A DNA stretch of 13,654 bases from Lachnospiraceae bacterium. Lineage in GTDB: Bacteria; Bacillota; Clostridia; Lachnospirales; Lachnospiraceae. The first letter of the stretch is position 1. Each line of letters opens with the position of its first letter. This document shows, piece by piece, positions 1 to 7,111 of the stretch. Both the position numbers and the translations under genes were made by a program. The DNA lies in NCBI GenBank assembly GCA_009774625.1, contig VSOB01000074.1, forward strand, positions 1-13,654, read 5' to 3'. The notes under the pieces were generated by a model. The model made no database searches and was not told the DNA's origin. It saw only the letters and a program-made list of their open reading frames with translations.

Positions 1-16
1 ATTTAACAGATAATAC

Positions 17-45
17 TTGTACTGATAAAAATAATATGATATATT
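17..45 (+). promoter_or_regulatory. Possible sigma-A promoter for the Rpn-like gene
   Basis: A TTGTAC box at 17-22 and a TATATT box at 40-45 are separated by 17 nt, the ideal spacing. This would give a leader of about 110 nt before the start codon at 164. The region is very AT-rich, so chance matches are likely. Within the leader, a small stem (TCCCG/CGGGA, 112-124, 3-nt loop) is visible. Nothing else was recognised in bases 1-150. Confidence 0.35.
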
Positions 46-163
46 AATGCTCATAGAGTATTTGTCTCTGCTACATATTCTTGCAGCAGTCTAAAGCCTT
101 TGTGCTTCTTATCCCGTTTCGGGAAGTTACTCACATCATATAAATCATATCAAGGAGGGCGTT

Positions 164-1276
164 ATGGCGAACTATCTACAGCAGTATTTTCCTATGATCC
201 GTACCAAAGAGGATATACTTGCCGAGATTGAGGGCAAAAGAAAATTATCGGGCAGATTTCATAGCTGGTCATTGGCGCAGAGGGAAGAGTTTCTCAATTT
301 TTGTGCAGGTGTAAAAGGGGTAAAAGTTTTATATGATTCTTTTAGTAAGGAAATATTAAATCCTGAAAAGGCACCGGAACGATTAGAGGATTTACTGTCA
401 CTTCTTTTAAAGAAAAATGTAAGAATTTTATGTGCACTGCCAAATGATTCTACACGGATTGCAGATGAGAATACACTGGTGGTTACCGATATTGTGGTAG
501 AACTGGAGGATGGAAGCATTGCAAATGTGGAAGTACAGAAAATTGGTTATAAGTTTCCCGGAGAACGTAGTGCCTGTTATTCTGCAGATATGCTCTTGAG
601 GCAATATAAAAGGGTCAGAGATGCCAAAAAGAAAGGCTTCAGCTATGAGGATATCAAGAGTGTATATACGATTGTGCTTTTTGAAAAAAGTGCGGCTCCT
701 TTTCATTTATTTCCGGATACATATGTGCATTATTTTGAACAATGTTCTGACAGCGGACTGAAATTGGAATTGCTGCAGAAATACATTTTTATACCGCTTG
801 ATATCTTTAAAAAGAAACGTTACAATAAAACTATAAAAAACAGGCTGGAAGCATGGCTGACATTTTTCAGTGAGGATGATCCGGAACAAATCGTGGAATT
901 AATTGAGGTATATCCGGAATTCAAGTTCATATATGAGGATATTTACCGGATATGCTGCAACATGGAGGAAGTTATGGGAATATTTTCAGAAGAACTCAGG
1001 ATACTTGACAGGAACACGGTACAGCTTATGATTGATGAAATGCAGGATGAGGTAAATGCGCTAAGTGCAGAACGTAACACACTGAGTGCGGAGCGTGATA
1101 CACTGAGTGCGGAACGTGATACACTGAGTGCGGAGTGTGATACATTGCATGCGGAATTGGTACGGATCAATCAGCTTAACCGGAAACTTGCAGAACAGGG
1201 ACGTACAGAAGATATTATGAAAGCAGCCAGTGACGTGGCCTGCCGTAAGAAACTTTATGATGAATTTGTTATTTAA
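164..1276 (+). CDS. Rpn family PD-(D/E)XK nuclease / putative transposase with C-terminal heptad repeats
   Basis: A 370-residue protein whose N-terminal ~270 residues match the Rpn/PDDEXK_2 type (recombination-promoting nuclease or transposase-like). Seen: a TDIVVELEDG...NVEVQ block (Asp109, Glu123, Gln125) that fits the D...ExQ nuclease core, followed by an aromatic-rich stretch with R134 and Y139 typical of this family, then a helical region. Residues 300-327 are four LSAE(R/C)(N/D)T heptads plus a partial fifth, predicted to form a coiled coil. The ATG at 164 follows a strong AAGGAGG at 152-158. Characterised E. coli Rpn proteins are DNA endonucleases that stimulate recA-independent recombination; the function of clostridial copies is not established. 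No terminal inverted repeats or partner transposon genes are visible, so it is not called a mobile element. The downstream aldo/keto reductase starts 18 nt later. Confidence 0.82.
   Translation: MANYLQQYFPMIRTKEDILAEIEGKRKLSGRFHSWSLAQREEFLNFCAGVKGVKVLYDSFSKEILNPEKAPERLEDLLSLLLKKNVRILCALPNDSTRIADENTLVVTDIVVELEDGSIANVEVQKIGYKFPGERSACYSADMLLRQYKRVRDAKKKGFSYEDIKSVYTIVLFEKSAAPFHLFPDTYVHYFEQCSDSGLKLELLQKYIFIPLDIFKKKRYNKTIKNRLEAWLTFFSEDDPEQIVELIEVYPEFKFIYEDIYRICCNMEEVMGIFSEELRILDRNTVQLMIDEMQDEVNALSAERNTLSAERDTLSAERDTLSAECDTLHAELVRINQLNRKLAEQGRTEDIMKAASDVACRKKLYDEFVI
1061..1144 (+). repeat. Four tandem 21-bp repeats inside the Rpn-like gene
   Basis: Four near-identical 21-bp units (1061-1081, 1082-1102, 1103-1123, 1124-1144) encode the heptads LSAERNT, LSAERDT, LSAERDT and LSAECDT. 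A degenerate fifth unit starts at 1145 (LHAEL). The units differ from one another at only a few bases, and the unit is a multiple of 3, so copy-number change by slippage would keep the frame and change coiled-coil length. Confidence 0.95.
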
Positions 1277-1294
1277 AAGAGAAGGAAGGTATGA

Positions 1295-2170
1295 ATGATG
1301 CATTCAATAAATGATTGCTATACCCTCTCCAATGGGGTTAAGATTCCGTGCATTGGATTTGGAACATATAATGCAAAGGGCGGAGATAATCTGGCGATTA
1401 ACCGTACAGCCATTAAGGCAGGTTATCGATATTTTGATACGGCATCTCTTTATGAAACGGAGCGTGTATTGGGACAGGCGGTAAGAGAAAGCGGCATTCC
1501 CAGAGATGAGTTTTTTATCGTATCAAAGCTCTGGATAGATGAACGGGGATATCAGGAAGCTAAGGAAGCCTTTACCAGGACATTGGACAGACTGCAAATG
1601 GATTATCTGGATTTATATTTGATTCATTGGCCGAGAGGAGAAGAAGGTGACCAGGATTGGAAAGAGAAGGATCTGGATACTTGGCATGCTTTGGAGGAAC
1701 TTTATCAGAGCGGAAAGGTAAGAGGGATCGGATTGAGTAATTTTCTTCCTCATCATACGGAAAATATACTGAAAAACTGTACCGTAAAACCTGTCGTGGA
1801 TCAGTTGGAAATACATCCTGGTTATACTCAGGAAGCGGCAGTCAGGTATTGTTTCGAACATGATATCAGGGTACAGGCATGGAGTCCGCTTGGAAGGAGT
1901 GCTATGCTGGATCATCCTGTTTTGAAAGAGTACGCGGAAAAGTATAGTAAGACAGTGGCACAGATTTGTCTGCGTTTCCTGTTACAGAAAGGAATTATAC
2001 CGCTGGTTAAATCTTCTGCGATGGAAAGAATGAAGCAGAATCAAAATATATTTGATTTTGAACTGACTGCAGAGGATATGTCTGTTATTAATAATATGCC
2101 GCAGAATACATGGCTGGGAGAGCATCCCGATTTTGCCATACCTAAGAAAAAGAGTAATTTCGCACAGTAG
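1295..2170 (+). CDS. Aldo/keto reductase (NADPH-dependent)
   Basis: A 291-residue single-domain (TIM barrel) aldo/keto reductase, slightly longer than the usual ~275 residues for the bacterial 2,5-diketogluconate/glyoxal reductase group. The full catalytic tetrad is visible: Asp48 and Tyr53 in FDTASLYE, Lys78 in VSKLW, and His111 in YLIHWP. The C-terminal IPLVKSSAMERMKQN segment matches the loop that holds the cofactor phosphate. The family reduces aldehydes and ketones with NAD(P)H in the cytosol; the substrate cannot be predicted. The start is ambiguous: ATG codons at 1295 and 1298 both follow GAAGGAAGG (1281-1289). The ATG at 1291 is out of frame. It sits 18 nt after the Rpn-like gene and 32 nt before the sirtuin, so the three may be co-transcribed. 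Confidence 0.93.
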   Translation: MMHSINDCYTLSNGVKIPCIGFGTYNAKGGDNLAINRTAIKAGYRYFDTASLYETERVLGQAVRESGIPRDEFFIVSKLWIDERGYQEAKEAFTRTLDRLQMDYLDLYLIHWPRGEEGDQDWKEKDLDTWHALEELYQSGKVRGIGLSNFLPHHTENILKNCTVKPVVDQLEIHPGYTQEAAVRYCFEHDIRVQAWSPLGRSAMLDHPVLKEYAEKYSKTVAQICLRFLLQKGIIPLVKSSAMERMKQNQNIFDFELTAEDMSVINNMPQNTWLGEHPDFAIPKKKSNFAQ

Positions 2171-2202
2171 AATACAGAGGGAATAGCGAAAAGAGGGATT
2201 AT

Positions 2203-2928
2203 ATGAGTGTGTTGGAGCAATTTCGGAAGATTATGGCAGAGTCAGATAATGTGGTGTTCTTTGGCGGAGCCGGTGTTTCCACAGAGAGCGGTATTCCGGA
2301 TTTCAGAAGTGTGGACGGGCTTTACAATCAGAAGTATGACTATCCTCCGGAAACTATTTTGAGCCATACCTTTTACCGAAGCCATACAGAGGAATTTTAC
2401 CGGTTTTACAGAGACAAGATGTTGTGTCTTATGGCACAGCCGAATGCAGCACATAAAAAACTCGCCAAATGGGAACAGGAAGGCAAATTAAAGGCAGTTA
2501 TTACACAGAATATTGACGGCTTACATCAGGCAGCCGGCAGTAAAAAGGTATTAGAGCTGCATGGAAGTGTACATCGAAATTATTGTGAAAAATGTCATAA
2601 GTTTTATGATGCGGAGTATATTCTGCATTCACAGAGTGTGCCCAAATGTCAGTGCGGCGGCCCTGTTAAGCCGGATGTGGTGCTGTATGAAGAAGGACTG
2701 GACAATCAGACAATATCGGAAGCCGTTGCCTGTATCAGCGCAGCGGATGTCCTGATTATCGGGGGTACTTCTCTTGCGGTATATCCGGCAGCGGGATTGA
2801 TCGATTATTATAGAGGAAATAAGTTGATCTTGATTAATAAAACCGCAACGCCCAGAGACAGCGTAGCTGATTTGGTGATACAGGGCAGTATCGGAGAGAT
2901 TTTTTCCCAGGTAGATGAAACCGAATAA
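2203..2928 (+). CDS. cobB: NAD-dependent protein deacylase, Sir2 family (sirtuin)
   Basis: A 241-residue bacterial sirtuin that removes acyl groups from lysines using NAD, giving nicotinamide and O-acyl-ADP-ribose. Motifs in order: GAGVSTESGIPDFR (22-35) for NAD binding, TQNIDGLH (101-108), catalytic His120 in ELHGSV, a structural zinc site (Cys128, Cys131, Cys149, Cys151), KPDVV (156-160) and GTSLAVYPAAG (188-198). Length and motifs fit the small undifferentiated bacterial class. The last zinc pair is spaced C-x-C followed by GG, a variant I associate with Firmicute sirtuins. The ATG at 2203 follows AAGAGGGA. The gene lies 32 nt behind the aldo/keto reductase. The gene symbol is by family only; whether it prefers acetyl or succinyl groups is not evident. 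Confidence 0.95.
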   Translation: MSVLEQFRKIMAESDNVVFFGGAGVSTESGIPDFRSVDGLYNQKYDYPPETILSHTFYRSHTEEFYRFYRDKMLCLMAQPNAAHKKLAKWEQEGKLKAVITQNIDGLHQAAGSKKVLELHGSVHRNYCEKCHKFYDAEYILHSQSVPKCQCGGPVKPDVVLYEEGLDNQTISEAVACISAADVLIIGGTSLAVYPAAGLIDYYRGNKLILINKTATPRDSVADLVIQGSIGEIFSQVDETE

Positions 2929-2980
2929 CTGTAGTATTATATGTATGGTAAAGTCTGCATGAGAAAAAGGATGAAAGGAT

Positions 2981-3169
2981 ATGAAATTTGATTTTCAGGT
3001 TGGGGATGTTGTAACGTTGAAAAAACAGCATCCTTGTGGTTCCAAAGAATGGGAAATACTACGGGTGGGGGCTGATTTCAGACTGAAATGTCTGGGATGC
3101 GGACATCAGATTATGATATCCAGAAAGCAGGTAGAAAAAAATGCCAGGGAAATCAGAAAAATCCCTTGA
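2981..3169 (+). CDS. DUF951 family small protein
   Basis: A 62-residue protein with the DUF951 pattern: a VGDVVTLKKQHPCGS start, a central EWEILRVGADFRLKC segment, and a C-terminal LGCGH followed by a basic tail (SRKQVEKNAREIRKIP). The cysteines in HPCG and CLGC could form a small zinc knuckle, and the fold is probably a small beta barrel with affinity for RNA or the ribosome; this is inference, since the function is not established. In Firmicutes, DUF951 genes typically sit next to ychF and rpsF, and here it lies directly upstream of rpsF. The start follows an AAAGGA-type site. Its stop codon (3167-3169) overlaps the -35 box of the rpsF promoter. Confidence 0.88.
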   Translation: MKFDFQVGDVVTLKKQHPCGSKEWEILRVGADFRLKCLGCGHQIMISRKQVEKNAREIRKIP

Positions 3170-3194
3170 AAACACGGGGGTTTTATGGTATCAT
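3166..3194 (+). promoter_or_regulatory. Extended -10 sigma-A promoter for rpsF-ssb-rpsR
   Basis: TTGAAA (3166-3171), a 17-nt spacer and TATCAT (3189-3194) preceded by TGG (3186-3188) make a good extended -10 promoter. The -35 overlaps the stop codon of the DUF951 gene. The predicted transcript starts near 3201, giving a leader of about 65 nt before rpsF. Confidence 0.7.
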
Positions 3195-3221
3195 ACACTT
3201 CTGTGATATATTTTATTCCTT

Positions 3222-3258
3222 GCTCCTTTGCGAAAAGGGGCCAGAGACCAAAAGGAGG
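3222..3258 (+). promoter_or_regulatory. rpsF leader: GNRA-loop hairpin that competes with pairing to the ribosome binding site
   Basis: Bases 3222-3229 pair with 3234-3241 (8 bp with one G-U) around a GCGA tetraloop. The same left arm, CTCCTTT (3223-3229), is also complementary to AAAGGAG (3251-3257), which is the rpsF Shine-Dalgarno. The leader can therefore either form the hairpin and leave the site open, or pair with the site and block it. In many bacteria the S6:S18 complex represses its own mRNA through a leader with a CCG bulge; no CCG is present here, so this would be a different or diverged element. Regulation is inferred only from the two pairings. Confidence 0.4.
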
Positions 3259-3266
3259 TAAGAAGC

Positions 3267-3557
3267 ATGAACAAGTATGAATTAGCCGTGATTGTCAATG
3301 CTAAAATCGAAGATGATGAAAGAGCAGCTACAGTTGAAAAATGCAAAGCGCTCATTGAAAGATTCGATGGAACGATTACGAATGTTGATGAGTGGGGAAA
3401 GAAGAGACTGGCTTACGAAATTCAGAAAATGAGAGAAGCGTTCTATTATTTCATTCAGTTCGATGCTGAATCCAGTGTCCCGGCGGAGATTGAATCCCGT
3501 GTACGTATTATGGACAATGTGATCAGATACTTATGCGTTAGACAGGACGAGGCATAA
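3267..3557 (+). CDS. rpsF: 30S ribosomal protein S6
   Basis: A 96-residue S6, the usual bacterial length. It begins MNKYELAVIV and contains the conserved WGKKRLAYEI and REAFYYF stretches and the VRIMDNVIRYLCVR C-terminal strand. S6 binds the platform of the 30S subunit as a heterodimer with S18, encoded two genes downstream. The ATG at 3267 was chosen because AAAGGAGG (3251-3258) lies 8 nt upstream and because S6 proteins begin at this motif; a longer in-frame reading from a TTG at 3228 would add 13 residues through the leader hairpin and is rejected. The ssb gene follows after 17 nt. Confidence 0.98.
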   Translation: MNKYELAVIVNAKIEDDERAATVEKCKALIERFDGTITNVDEWGKKRLAYEIQKMREAFYYFIQFDAESSVPAEIESRVRIMDNVIRYLCVRQDEA

Positions 3558-3574
3558 TAGAAAGTAGGGACTAT

Positions 3575-4018
3575 ATGAATAGAGTAATTCTTATGGGTAG
3601 ATTAACAAGAGACCCGGAAGTTCGGTATTCTCAGGGAGAGAATGCGACAGCAATAGCAAGATATACGCTGGCTGTCGATCGCCGTTTTAATCGAAACGGG
3701 GATGAAAACACTGCTGATTTTATAGGTTGTGTTGCATTTGGCCGACAGGCGGAGTTTGCTGAAAAGTATCTACGCAAGGGACTCAAGATGCTTGTTACAG
3801 GACGGATTCAGACAGGCAGTTATACCAATAAGGACGGCGTAAAAGTATATACAACCGATGTAGTAGTAGAGGATCATGAATTTGCAGAGAGCAAGAATGC
3901 AAGTTCAGGACAGGAAGGCGGTTACAGTGCTCCTGTCAGCAGGCCGGAACCGGTTTCTGTGGGAGACGGTTTTATGAATATTCCGGATGGAATTGATGAG
4001 GAGCTGCCTTTTAACTGA
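3575..4018 (+). CDS. ssb: Single-stranded DNA-binding protein
   Basis: A 147-residue SSB. The N-terminal ~105 residues form the OB fold (MNRVILMGRLTRDPEVRYS, then FIGCVAFGRQAEF and GLKMLVTGRIQTGSY), followed by a short Gly/Ser/Pro-rich linker and an acidic C-terminal tip ending DEELPFN. The tip recruits replication and repair partners such as PriA, RecQ and RecO; the extra terminal Asn after the usual LPF is a small variant. SSB coats single-stranded DNA at replication forks as a tetramer. The rpsF-ssb-rpsR order is widely conserved. The Shine-Dalgarno is only moderate (GTAGGGA, about 8 nt before the ATG). Confidence 0.97.
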   Translation: MNRVILMGRLTRDPEVRYSQGENATAIARYTLAVDRRFNRNGDENTADFIGCVAFGRQAEFAEKYLRKGLKMLVTGRIQTGSYTNKDGVKVYTTDVVVEDHEFAESKNASSGQEGGYSAPVSRPEPVSVGDGFMNIPDGIDEELPFN

Positions 4019-4046
4019 AAAAATAGTTGAGCAGGAGGTATGCATC

Positions 4047-4310
4047 ATGGCTTTTAATAAAGCAGAGAAATCAGATGGACCGATGAAGCGCAGAGGCGGA
4101 ATGCGCAGAAGAAAAAAAGTTTGTGTATTCTGTGGCAAAGACAATGTGATTGACTATAAAGATACCAATAAATTAAAAAGATATGTATCTGAAAGAGGGA
4201 AGATCCTTCCCCGTCGTATTACAGGTAACTGTGCAAAGCATCAGAGAGCTCTTACCGTGGCAATCAAGAGGGCAAGACACATTGCTTTGATGCCTTATGT
4301 TGCAGAATAA
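4047..4310 (+). CDS. rpsR: 30S ribosomal protein S18 (zinc-binding form)
   Basis: An 87-residue S18 with the signature DYKD...LKRYVSERGKILPRR, the CAKHQR segment and the basic IKRARHIALMPYV tail. It keeps a four-ligand zinc site, Cys26-x2-Cys29 (CVFC) and Cys62-x2-His65 (CAKH); Bacillus S18 has lost these residues. The ATG at 4047 follows GCAGGAGGT (4031-4039). In-frame reading further upstream overlaps ssb and has no ribosome binding site. It is the last gene before a strong terminator, so rpsF-ssb-rpsR forms one unit. Confidence 0.98.
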   Translation: MAFNKAEKSDGPMKRRGGMRRRKKVCVFCGKDNVIDYKDTNKLKRYVSERGKILPRRITGNCAKHQRALTVAIKRARHIALMPYVAE

Positions 4311-4336
4311 GGCAAAATAAGAAGAGCGGGAAAACT

Positions 4337-4378
4337 GACCAACTGTCTGTTGAGACGGTTGGTCGTTCTTTTTTTCTT
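4337..4378 (+). terminator. Intrinsic terminator after rpsR
   Basis: A 12-bp stem, GACCAACTGTCT (4337-4348) with AGACGGTTGGTC (4353-4364), one G-T pair, a GTTG loop, then a T-rich tract 4366-4378. It ends the rpsF-ssb-rpsR transcript and separates it from gdpP. Confidence 0.95.
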
Positions 4379-4457
4379 AATATTCATAAACTGACATATT
4401 TATACAAAATCTCCTTATATTTGACGATATAATATTGTGGCATTTGTAAATAAAAAA

Positions 4458-4466
4458 TGCTATAAT
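4458..4466 (+). promoter_or_regulatory. Extended -10 promoter for gdpP-rplI-dnaB
   Basis: TGC followed by a perfect TATAAT (4461-4466) makes an extended -10. The -35 is weak: TGGCAT at 4438-4443 gives a 17-nt spacer, TTGTGG at 4435-4440 a 20-nt one. The implied start near 4473 leaves a leader of about 130 nt. That leader has two small stems, AGGGA/TCCCT (4518-4533) and CGGG/CCCG (4582-4594), the second abutting the gdpP Shine-Dalgarno. I did not recognise a known riboswitch. Confidence 0.55.
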
Positions 4467-4469
4467 AAA

Positions 4470-4489
4470 TGATAATTGTTATATTATCA
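4470..4489. promoter_or_regulatory. Inverted repeat at the gdpP transcription start
   Basis: Perfect 7-bp arms TGATAAT (4470-4476) and ATTATCA (4483-4489) with a 6-nt gap, directly downstream of the -10 box. The arms equal the two heptamers of the Fur 7-1-7 box, but the usual gap is 1 nt. It could be an operator or the stem of a leader hairpin. AT-rich context raises the chance of coincidence. Confidence 0.4.
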
Positions 4490-4606
4490 ATTGCTATGTT
4501 CAGTTAAATGGTTTGTGAGGGATAGTTTTCCCTGTTATGACAATGGCAATCAGAACGAATGTAAGTAGAATATAAATAGATCGGGTTTTGCCCGGAGGGT
4601 AGGAAG

Positions 4607-6655
4607 ATGAAAAAAAGGATTAAGATAAAAGGGAGGCTGAGATCGTATCTTCAGGGTTCTATCGCAATGGGGATCCTGCTGTCTCTGGTAAATCTTGTTA
4701 TATATTTAATGGATTATCGGTCAGGGCTTTTGCTGACCGGCGCATTGCTGGTTTATTTCTTAGTGATTTTTATGATGATGTTTTACAATAAACCGGTTAT
4801 CATGAATGAGCTGATCAGTTTTGCAACACAGTATGGTCAGATTCAGAAACGGCTTTTACGTGAAATGGCGATACCATATGCACTTTTGGATGAAGGCGGA
4901 AAAGTTGTTTGGTCTAATAAGGCATTTGAATCGGTCATACATAAGGAAAAGGGATATTGTAAATCTATTTCCACGATTTTTCCCACTCTGACAAAGGAAT
5001 GCTTTCCTGATGAAGAGGAAGAGACAGAAATGGAACTGGAGTTTGAGGACAGTGAGTTCTCAGCAAAGATGAAGCGGATATCCCTGAAGGATATGACGGT
5101 AAACAGTGAAATATTTCAGGAACCAAATTATAAAGGGTTTCTGATCGCATTGTATTTGTATGACGAAACCGCATTAAAAATCGCGTTGCGGGAAAACGAT
5201 AACCAGTCTCTGGCAGTGGGGATGATATATCTGGATAATTATGAGGAAGCGCTGGAAAGTGTGGAAGAGGTAAGGCGTTCTCTTCTGATTGCCCTGATTG
5301 ACAGAAAGATTAATAAGTATATAGCTTCTCTTGACGGAATTGCAAAGAAGATGGAGAAAGACAAGTATCTGGTGATTCTTCGCAAGGAGTCAATTCTTCA
5401 ATTGGAAGAAAGTAAATTTGATCTGTTGGATGATGTGAAAACCGTTAATATCGGAAACGGAATGGCAGTGACTTTGAGTATTGGGGTCGGACTGGATGGT
5501 TTGAGCTATACACAGAATTATGAATTTTCCAGGACAGCAATTGACCTGGCGCTCGGACGCGGCGGAGATCAGGCGGTGGTTAAGACTTCTAATTCCATAA
5601 CATATTATGGCGGGAAGAGTCAGCAGGTTGAGAAAAATACAAGGGTAAAAGCAAGAGTAAAAGCGCATGCACTGAACGAAATTATTTCCTCGAAAGACAA
5701 AGTGCTGGTTATGGGCCATCGTCTGGCAGATATGGACAGTTTTGGCGCTGCCGTTGGTATTTATCGGATTGCCAAGTCATTGGAGCGTAAGGCCCATATT
5801 GTAATCAATGATGTGACGACTTCCGTCAGGCCGTTGGTGGATATGTTTCAGAATAATACAGAATATGAAGAAGATATGCTGATCAACAGTGCAGAGGCCG
5901 TTGAGGCATCCGGAAATAATACAGTGCTGGTGGTAGTGGATGTGAATAAACCCAGTATAACGGAATGTCCGGAATTGTTGCGTACATGCAAATCCATCGT
6001 GGTGCTGGATCATCACAGACAGGGTTCGGAAACAATTGAAAATGCCACATTGTCTTATGTGGAGCCATATGCATCCTCGGCATGCGAGATGGTAACAGAG
6101 ATCCTGCAATATATCAAAGAAGGAATCCGCCTGCGTATCGAAGAAGCCAACAGCATGTATGCAGGCATCATCGTGGATACCAGTAATTTTACGACAAAGA
6201 CAGGAGTACGGACTTTTGAGGCGGCGGCTTATCTACGCAGGAATGGGGCGGATGTTACAAGGGTGCGTAAACTGTTCCGGGAGGATGCACTGGAATATAA
6301 AACAAAAGCGGATGCGGTCAGCCAGGCAGAAATATATCGTGGAAATTATGCGATCTCTATATGTTCCAGCGAAGGTGTTTTGAGTCCCACTGTACTGGGG
6401 GCACAGGCAGCGAATGAACTGTTAAATATAAAAGGGATCAAAGCAAGTTTTGTTATGACGGAATATCAGGGCAAAATTTTTATCAGTGCGAGATCTATTG
6501 ATGAGGTGAATGTGCAGGTGATTATGGAGCGTCTGGGCGGCGGCGGCCATATGAATATTGCAGGCGCACAGATGGAAGATGCATCATTGGAGGAAGCCGT
6601 CAGAATAATGAAACATACATTGGATACTATGATTGAAGAGGGTGATTTGACATGA
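4607..6655 (+). CDS. gdpP: Cyclic di-AMP phosphodiesterase, GdpP type
   Basis: A 682-residue membrane-anchored DHH/DHHA1 phosphodiesterase that hydrolyses c-di-AMP to 5'-pApA. Order seen: two transmembrane segments (about 17-35 and 40-60), a PAS-like region (about 85-185), a degenerate GGDEF domain (about 200-335) where GRGGDQA (317-323) replaces the canonical GGDEF site, a DHH domain with GHRLADMDS (370-378, metal ligands His371, Asp375, Asp377) and the DHH triad at 468-470, and a C-terminal DHHA1 domain with GGGGH (644-648). Length and architecture match Bacillus GdpP (YybT, ~660 residues). The ATG follows GGAGGG (4594-4599). Its TGA overlaps the rplI start by 4 nt (ATGA), implying coupled translation. 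The level of c-di-AMP controls potassium and osmotic balance and wall homeostasis. Confidence 0.96.
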   Translation: MKKRIKIKGRLRSYLQGSIAMGILLSLVNLVIYLMDYRSGLLLTGALLVYFLVIFMMMFYNKPVIMNELISFATQYGQIQKRLLREMAIPYALLDEGGKVVWSNKAFESVIHKEKGYCKSISTIFPTLTKECFPDEEEETEMELEFEDSEFSAKMKRISLKDMTVNSEIFQEPNYKGFLIALYLYDETALKIALRENDNQSLAVGMIYLDNYEEALESVEEVRRSLLIALIDRKINKYIASLDGIAKKMEKDKYLVILRKESILQLEESKFDLLDDVKTVNIGNGMAVTLSIGVGLDGLSYTQNYEFSRTAIDLALGRGGDQAVVKTSNSITYYGGKSQQVEKNTRVKARVKAHALNEIISSKDKVLVMGHRLADMDSFGAAVGIYRIAKSLERKAHIVINDVTTSVRPLVDMFQNNTEYEEDMLINSAEAVEASGNNTVLVVVDVNKPSITECPELLRTCKSIVVLDHHRQGSETIENATLSYVEPYASSACEMVTEILQYIKEGIRLRIEEANSMYAGIIVDTSNFTTKTGVRTFEAAAYLRRNGADVTRVRKLFREDALEYKTKADAVSQAEIYRGNYAISICSSEGVLSPTVLGAQAANELLNIKGIKASFVMTEYQGKIFISARSIDEVNVQVIMERLGGGGHMNIAGAQMEDASLEEAVRIMKHTLDTMIEEGDLT

Positions 6656-7101
6656 AAGTAATACTGTTAGAGGATGTGAAAAGCCTTGGGAAAAAAGGAG
6701 AAATCGTTGAGGCCAGCGACGGCTATGTGAGGAATTTTTTACTGCCTAAGAAGCTGGGGGTGGAAGCAAACGCAAAAAATCTGAATGATTTGAAACTTCA
6801 GAAGGCCAACGAAGAGAAAATAGCCAGAGAACGGCTGGAAGCTGCAAAAGCGTTTGCTGAAGAGATGGAGACAAAAGAAGTGATTGTCAAAATGAAGGCC
6901 GGAGAAGGCGGAAAGGCATTTGGTTCTGTGTCCAGTAAAGAGATCGCGCAGGCAGCGAAAAGCCAATGCGGAATGGAAATAGATAAAAAGAAGATACAGA
7001 TGTCAGAGCCGATTAAGAACTTTGGAGTTTACCAGGTTCAGGTGAAACTCCATCCTAAAGTAAGCGGCCAGTTGAAGGTCAAGGTAGTGGAAGAAAAGTA
7101 G
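6652..7101 (+). CDS. rplI: 50S ribosomal protein L9
   Basis: A 149-residue L9, normal length. It begins MKVILLEDVKSLGKKGEIVEA with the DGYVRNFLLPK motif of the rRNA-binding N domain, then a long charged helix (about 42-75) and the C-terminal domain with GEGGKAFGSVS. L9 sits near the base of the L1 stalk and helps keep reading frame. Its ATG lies inside the gdpP stop (ATGA) with a GAGGG site within the gdpP coding end, which indicates translational coupling. dnaB starts 10 nt downstream; gdpP-rplI-dnaB is a conserved Firmicute order. Confidence 0.98.
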   Translation: MKVILLEDVKSLGKKGEIVEASDGYVRNFLLPKKLGVEANAKNLNDLKLQKANEEKIARERLEAAKAFAEEMETKEVIVKMKAGEGGKAFGSVSSKEIAQAAKSQCGMEIDKKKIQMSEPIKNFGVYQVQVKLHPKVSGQLKVKVVEEK

Positions 7102-7111
7102 AAGGGAATAT

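Noticed and set aside
164..1276. Insertion sequence or other mobile element around the Rpn-like gene
   Set aside because: No terminal inverted repeats, target-site duplications or companion transposase genes are visible at either side; the downstream gene follows after only 18 nt.
3228..3266. Longer start for S6 at a TTG
   Set aside because: It would run through the leader hairpin and the Shine-Dalgarno; S6 proteins begin at the MNKYELA motif that follows AAAGGAGG.
4473..4606. Riboswitch (for example c-di-AMP type) in the gdpP leader
   Set aside because: Only two short stems are visible and none of the conserved blocks I know for the ydaO class appear.
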